NCBI GenBank assembly: GCA_033060915.1
Contig: CM065394.1
Span: forward strand, 10,397,501 to 10,461,500
Reading direction: 5' to 3'
DNA: 64,000 nucleotides
Source of the DNA: Euryodendron excelsum
Taxonomy: Eukaryota; Streptophyta; Magnoliopsida; Ericales; Pentaphylacaceae
This document shows positions 58,902 to 64,000 of the stretch, piece by piece. Position 1 is the stretch's first letter; each line of letters opens with the position of its first letter. The position numbers and the translations under genes were made by a program. Under the pieces are notes generated by a model. It was not told the origin of the DNA, made no database searches, and worked only from the letters and a program-made list of their open reading frames with translations.

Positions 58902-59335
58902 GTTGTTCTATACACTCTTTCGATGACCTATGTATCATTCACAGAGATCTCAATTGCAACATTGCATCAATGGTCACATCGGTAAGGTACACTGATTACT
59001 TTTATAGAAATTAAAGTGTTCTTGGTTGTGTTTAATTTCACTTGAAATTTTGGTATTTGAATTCGACATTTGAATATCATACTAATACTCTATCCTTTCA
59101 AATAGATGAAAATTGGTGATCTAGGTTTGGCTGCAATAATTAGCAAGAACCACTTTGCACATTCCATGCTTGAAACATTAGAATTCATTGCACCGGAGCT
59201 ATGCGAAGAGGGTTACACTATCAATACATATTTGTTTTGGATGTCCGTGCTAAATGTGGAATTACCATTAATAAATTTTGTTGGGTAGATGAGGCTGGAG
59301 CATTATTGCAAGGATTATGTATAAGGGGGTGTCTG
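58902..59335 (+). pseudogene. WNK-type protein kinase fragment
   Basis: WNK (with-no-lysine) kinases are plant Ser/Thr kinases. First exon piece: IHSFDDLCIIHRDLNC, the catalytic-loop HRDLN, then NGHIGK after a 1-base deletion near 58964. A likely intron starts GTACAC and ends CAAATAG at 59103. The second exon MKIGDLGLAAIISKNHFAHS (DLG motif, the WNK form of DFG) and ETLEFIAPELCEEGYTIN (the APE segment) follows, then decayed sequence to ARIMYKGVS. The TPEFMAPELYEE block typical of WNKs is changed and later residues are lost. It begins exactly at the edge of element B1, so the 5' exons are elsewhere or gone. Confidence 0.75.
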
Positions 59336-60176
59336 TCTCGATGCATGCAATTAATGGAATAGAAGTTGCTTTGAAACAAAGTGAGTGTTCATTACTCATT
59401 ATAGTCACTAGAACATAAAATGCCATGAGAATATCATCGTCAAGTCCTACGACTCTTAGGGTGAGAAATCCCAAGTGTGTATTGTATTATTGGATAACAT
59501 TTAGAAAAATTAGGGTCATAAATCCAAGCAAGCAGGCAGCCTCCCTCAAAACGAGAGGTCCATAGGTGGGGTTTAACAAATAATCTAAATTGGTAGAGAG
59601 AGCTGCGTAGAGTCTCGATTTTCAATAGTATTAACCATAACCTTCTCCATTGTTAGTCCATGTGAGTTTGGGCCCTAAGCGTCCAACGTCCATCAAATTG
59701 CTTATTATATTAACATTGTCCACGAATCTGCCTTTGTTTGGATTGAAGGGTTCAAAGAGAAAGGGAAGGTTTTGGAAGGAAAAAGTTAGTAACCTGTTGT
59801 TTGGATGATTTCTTAAGTAGGAAAGGAGAAATGGATAAAGGGGTTATGAAGTAAGAAATGACCCACATTTCAAGCATTTTTCCCTCTCACTTCTTGATAG
59901 ATCAGTAAACTTATAAGGTCTGCCCTCAAGTTCTGGTGAACTGCTCCAATTGGCTACGAAGAGAAGCTGAGTTAAGGAATACCGGTGTGGTGCCTGCCAA
60001 GGACTTTTCGATGCCAAAGTTAGGTTTTTTGGGAGGATAATCTTATAGAGTTTCAGCTAGGGTTTTTATGTACGTACCTTGGCAAGGCGGGCTTAGGTTG
60101 CCTTTTATACTTGCATGGTTTGAGAGTGGTCTCAGAAATATCTGTAGACGAGTAGTGGAAATGGTAACCTTTCCAC
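59336..60176. other. Intergenic DNA between the two family B elements
   Basis: No gene, RNA or repeat recognised. It is A/T-rich with purine runs (59755-59790), and the stretch 59930-60176 has an LTR-like look but no partner in the window. Confidence 0.4.
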
Positions 60177-63115
60177 TGTTAGCACCCCATTTTGACCACT
60201 CGGCGATCTTCGGCCCGACTGGAAGCACCTTCAAACGAATACCAGTGTACTTAAGTCCAAACCAGCTTCCCAGATCCAATCCAATCTGTCAACCGCCTCG
60301 TGGGCCCACTGGGCCCACTAGAGGCAAAATGACCGAAATGCCCTTGTTGCATTAGTCAGTCCAATCCAAATCGGCATGTCTTCCATAAGGCGATAAGTCC
60401 ATTCAAATCCAAAGTCAAATCCGGTTGTTTAGTCATTCAAGAAAGTTGATTCCTCATTGACGGTAAGACCATCCAATCCACAAGGCATGATCACCAAGAA
60501 AGCTTATTCCTTAAATCAGTAAAGCCCCATTTAGACTCATCTCTAAAAAGTACCTAAGTCCCCGAGATGGAAGAGCGTTTCACTTCTGGTCAACCCTAGA
60601 ACTCCCGGGATTAGGTGACCGCCATCCAGTAGCTCTCTTTAACCATACCGGCTCTGAAAATCAAACCGGTAACCTCCGGGACACTTTTTAGAGTATTCCC
60701 TTCTATTTCTAGCTAGGCCCAGCCGTTCATCACCTTCCCTTTTTGAACCTTCTTGCTCTACTTCGAGTGAAGCATGACCTTACTTTACCTGTGCGCCATT
60801 ATTGGTGGCGCATAACCCTCCAGAATCAGTTACAAATCAACCAGCCCCATATCCAGCCTATTTTCAAGCCAAATTAAATGACCCTATGCCACTCATAATG
60901 GCACACGGCCAAACCTAAGCCGTTCGCCACTACAAGTGGTGCACAACCCTCTTGAAATTGCACTATAAATGCATACCCCCCCTATACTATTTTGGGTCAA
61001 AATAATTCTCTAGAAACTCTCCCCCTCTATTCCAGACAGCTCTCGGAGCCCTCTCTCTCTCTCTCTCTCTCTCAGTCCCACAGGCTGAGTCTGAGTCCAA
61101 ACTCCTGAAGCCCTAACTCTCGAGCTCTACCGAAGGTCCGCCTCGCTACCCAAAAGCTCCCAAAACCTTCCCAAGTCAAAGGCCTGAGCCTCCACCAAAG
61201 AAACAAGCAACGAGACAAGGTAATCCTCATTTTACTTTTTTGTACTCCCCCACTTTCTCTTCTCCCTCCGAACCCACTTGGGTTCCTCTCTTTTTTAATC
61301 CTCTATCTTTAAACCTCCCTTTCTTGCATGCTTGAAAACTAGAGGACGTTAAGTCCATGTTGAGAATGAACAAGAAGACATTACCGATCGGGACTCTCTT
61401 ATTGGCCCTCACTTGCTTCACGGCATGGCCTTAAGGCCCTCTTGCAATATGATCATACCTAAACCTTGTATGTTTCATGCCATTACTATCGTCAAATTTC
61501 ATTTGCATTCATGTCATTCCTCTGCCCTTCAAAACCATTTTCTAAAGTAGTTTTCTTAAAACCATAATTCTAGGCAAATCCTAACCCTTTATGGTTAGGG
61601 TTTTCTTAGAAAAGTGTGACATTTTAAATGGCTTTCATTGGCCTACATTTGCTTCTTTTGAAAAACCCGTTCTCAAAATGATCCTAGTCTTTTCATGATT
61701 AAGGTTGTTTTGAGAAGTGTGTGACATTCAAAAGGACTCGAAAGGTCTATATTTTTGGCTTTGTGCCTTTATTGTTTTTCAAAGCCACAAACCTAAAGCG
61801 ATTCTAGCCTTTCAATGGCTAGAATGGTTTTAGACAAAGTGCGATATTCATTTGGATGTCTAAAATCCAAGTTAGGGTTTAAGGCCCCAAAACATATTTT
61901 TAAAAGACTCGGTTTTCGAACCATTTACAAAACTCTCATTTTTGTTAAACCTTAGAAGTCCAATCCTAGAAAAATCCTATTTTTGCTAACTTGGAAACCT
62001 TCCATTTTTTAAGTCAAAATCCTACTATTTTCAAACCCTCAAAATAGTTAATTTTCAAATCAATTGAAACTTCCCTTTTCCAAACTTTCCTTTTCAATCA
62101 AATCAAAACCTTCCATTTCAAATCCTTCAAATTGCTCATTTTTCAAATCTTCCAAATTTAAACCTAATTTAGCTCCTTCCATTTTGGAAACAATCCAAAC
62201 TTGCCTTTTTCAAAATCAAAGCTTTTCAAATCTTAATCTTCCTGAAAAGGAAACATTTCATAATCAAATCAACTCTTCTTAAAAAAGGAAACATTGTTAA
62301 GTCAAATCTTTCTGAAAAGGAAACATTTCAAAAGTCCAATCTTCCTGAAAAGGAAACACTTTCAAACTCAAACTTTCTTGAAAAGCAAACTTCTTAAAAA
62401 TGAAAACTTTCTATGAATAGGAACCCATTTTAAAATCCCAACTCATTCGGACTCTTGTTTGAACTACGATTGACCTGATCCCCTGTAAGGAGGTACGTAG
62501 ACAACCTTTCATGGGATGCGGTCACAACCTTTTTCGAATCCCCAATTCCATTTTTCAAACCCCACTCCCTCTTTCAAACTCTTCTTCAAATTCTGTATTC
62601 AAAAGTTTTCTAAGTGGATAGCATTAAACATAGGTAACTAGCGAGTAAAAAGTGATTAGACATATAGGTACTGCAAAGGCGGGGTAGGGTGATAGGCTTA
62701 TTACATCTTTCCTACATGTAACCAACCCTCAGACCTAAGAAGTTCTGTTTCAAAGACCAAAACCGGAGTTAATTTTCAAAAGGGCTTTCCAATATTTTTA
62801 GGGTTGTCAAGCAACCATACCTTTTAAAAGCCTTTCATGAGAATGTTTTTCAAAAACAAAACCTGTTCTAAAACGTAAGTTTAGCCCTCGGGTTTTACTT
62901 GGTGCAGATGACCTAGCACATCTTTAAATATGTTAGGTGGTGACTCCAAAAATTTTCTCAAAAAGCCCTAATCAATTCCATTTCTAAAATTCAAACCCCG
63001 TCGCATTCGTCCTTTTAGGAGGACGAGTTCTAATGAGAAAGCACCATACCAAATTCCCACCCCTGAGCCCATAAAGAGAGAAAATGGGCCCAACGTCCGT
63101 AATTGGGGTGCGACA
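60177..63115 (+). mobile_element. Family B LTR of element B2 (+), 2939 bp
   Basis: Complete ends: TGTTAGCACCCCATTTTGAC at 60177 and GGGGTGCGACA at 63115. About 500 bp shorter than the B1 LTRs, because near 60590 (CACTTCTGGTCAACCC) it lacks the stretch matching about 57900-58480, including most of the TTGAC array. A CT run at 61050-61072 corresponds to the GA run of the B1 5' LTR. It is followed by a PBS, so it is a 5' LTR. Confidence 0.88.
60964..60971 (+). promoter_or_regulatory. TATA box of B2 LTR
   Basis: TATAAATG at the conserved position. Palindromic boxes upstream include GCGCCATTATTGGTGGCGC near 60792 and CGCCACTACAAGTGGTGC near 60925. Confidence 0.55.
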
Positions 63116-63118
63116 GCC

Positions 63119-63137
63119 TGGTAACTTCACTGGGGAC
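63119..63137 (+). other. Primer binding site of B2
   Basis: TGGTAACTTCACTGGGGAC, 3 bp after the LTR end, matching the B1 site with a few changes. Confidence 0.7.
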
Positions 63138-64000
63138 AATTAGAAGGTTAGGCCTATGTCATATCCAGTCACCAATTACTCACCTTAAGTTCGCCGGTTA
63201 CATTATTTATTTATATCCACTTTCTAAACTTTTTAAAATTTCAAAATTTTCAAAATGGTCTTTGTTTTGCAAAAAGTCAAATATTGCATTCATTACATGC
63301 TCTTGCATTTTCATAACATCATACTTTATTTTCATTTGAGTTTCCTAAAAAGTACTAACTCTGTGCATTTGTTTTGTAGGTGGACCCTTGTTCACATTTT
63401 AATTTATGTTCATAAACTGCCATATATGCTATGTATGACAGGATGTATGGGAGTTGTTGGGTTCTTTCCTCCAATTTTCAAAATCATACACACACTTGCA
63501 TATGCATTTTCATGGAATATTGACCCTGGTTACTTATCTTCTAGTTAGAAGTGGAAATAGTACATTGATTGTTGATGGTAGGCAGATGTGTCACCTAACC
63601 AACGGTTTTTATATAGTTCCCCCGCTTAGATCACCAACCTATAATGGCACCACCCCGAGGAATGGACCTAAGGGTTCCAAACCCTAAAGGTCATGGCATG
63701 CATCCAAGAATCATTTCATAAGAGGGGCCCCAATCCCTCTCGCTCATGGAGATAAGGTTGCCACAAGACAAGAGGCAATCTGGAGACAAGGTCATTCAAC
63801 GACCTCCCAATATCAATAAGGCAAAATCGAAGACTCGCAAAGTAGTCTAGGTAGATAGGAGGAAAGTCCAATGAAAAATGTTCTCTTCCCCCAATCCATG
63901 TAATTTTAGCTTTTTATCTCAAAAGAAATAAAATTGCTCTTTTTATTTCCCTTGAATGAATGGCTGTGTAGAATGAATGAAACAGGTACAGGTATCGTAT
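63138..64000 (+). mobile_element. Leader of element B2, continuing past the window
   Basis: Inverted counterpart of the B1 leader: the final bases of the window match the B1 leader near 54230. Gag, if present, would begin a few hundred bases beyond the right edge. Open frames here (63103-63687) are not conserved as protein in B1 and are not called as genes. Confidence 0.75.

Noticed and set aside
63103..63687. Overlapping + frames in the B2 leader
   Set aside because: They start within the LTR end or PBS, and the matching B1 leader does not keep them open.

Overview
The window is nuclear DNA from a flowering plant, most likely a eudicot. It is a retrotransposon-dense, gene-poor stretch. The evidence is plant-type Ty1/copia and Ty3/gypsy (Tat/Ogre lineage) polyprotein remnants, very long LTRs (3 to 5 kb), a CACTA DNA transposon, antisense extra genes of the plant mobile-domain kind, and one decayed WNK-kinase exon pair. 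I see no intact host gene, no tRNA or rRNA gene and no CRISPR array. Almost every open frame is a chance frame inside LTR sequence.

Layout. 1-4263: 3' four fifths of a very long Ogre-like LTR ('family A', + strand). 4264-7608: 5'-LTR and degenerate integrase/RT/RNase H of a Ty1/copia element on the minus strand, cut by that LTR. 7609-10303: a Tat-lineage Ty3/gypsy pol (+), itself cut by the copia element. It is followed by a 60-bp tandem array (10394-10810) and an intron-bearing antisense gene (13346 to 11073) of the 'putative gypsy-type transposon' (PF04195-like) family. 13762-34332: five family A LTRs in a row (-,+,+,+,-) with no internal region between them. They form one head-to-head and one tail-to-tail inverted pair. 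34333-36471: probable Tat 3' end, then low-copy-looking A/T-rich DNA.

36472-58901: one large Ogre-like element ('family B', minus strand) with both LTRs, PBS, PPT, a decayed gag and an antisense plant-mobile-domain-like (DUF7745-type) gene, but no recognisable protease, RT or integrase. Its 3' LTR holds a solo 5.1-kb family A LTR (39549-44658) with a 5-bp target duplication. Its antisense gene holds a 1.6-kb CACTA element (47959-49551) with a 3-bp target duplication. 58902-59335: WNK-kinase pseudogene fragment into which element B landed. 60177-64000: 5' LTR, PBS and leader of a second family B element on the + strand, running off the window.

The nesting order can be read: Tat element, then copia into its RT, then a family A LTR into the copia. 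Separately, B went into the WNK-like DNA, then A and CACTA into B. The most interesting signals are the large inverted LTR pairs, one of them convergent and able in principle to make a long hairpin RNA, and the recurrence of an unrelated antisense 'domesticable' gene at the same place (between pol/gag and the 3' LTR) in two Tat/Ogre-type elements. Families A and B share terminal sequences, a 3'-end palindrome and short palindromic boxes upstream of their TATA boxes, so they appear to be two branches of one lineage.
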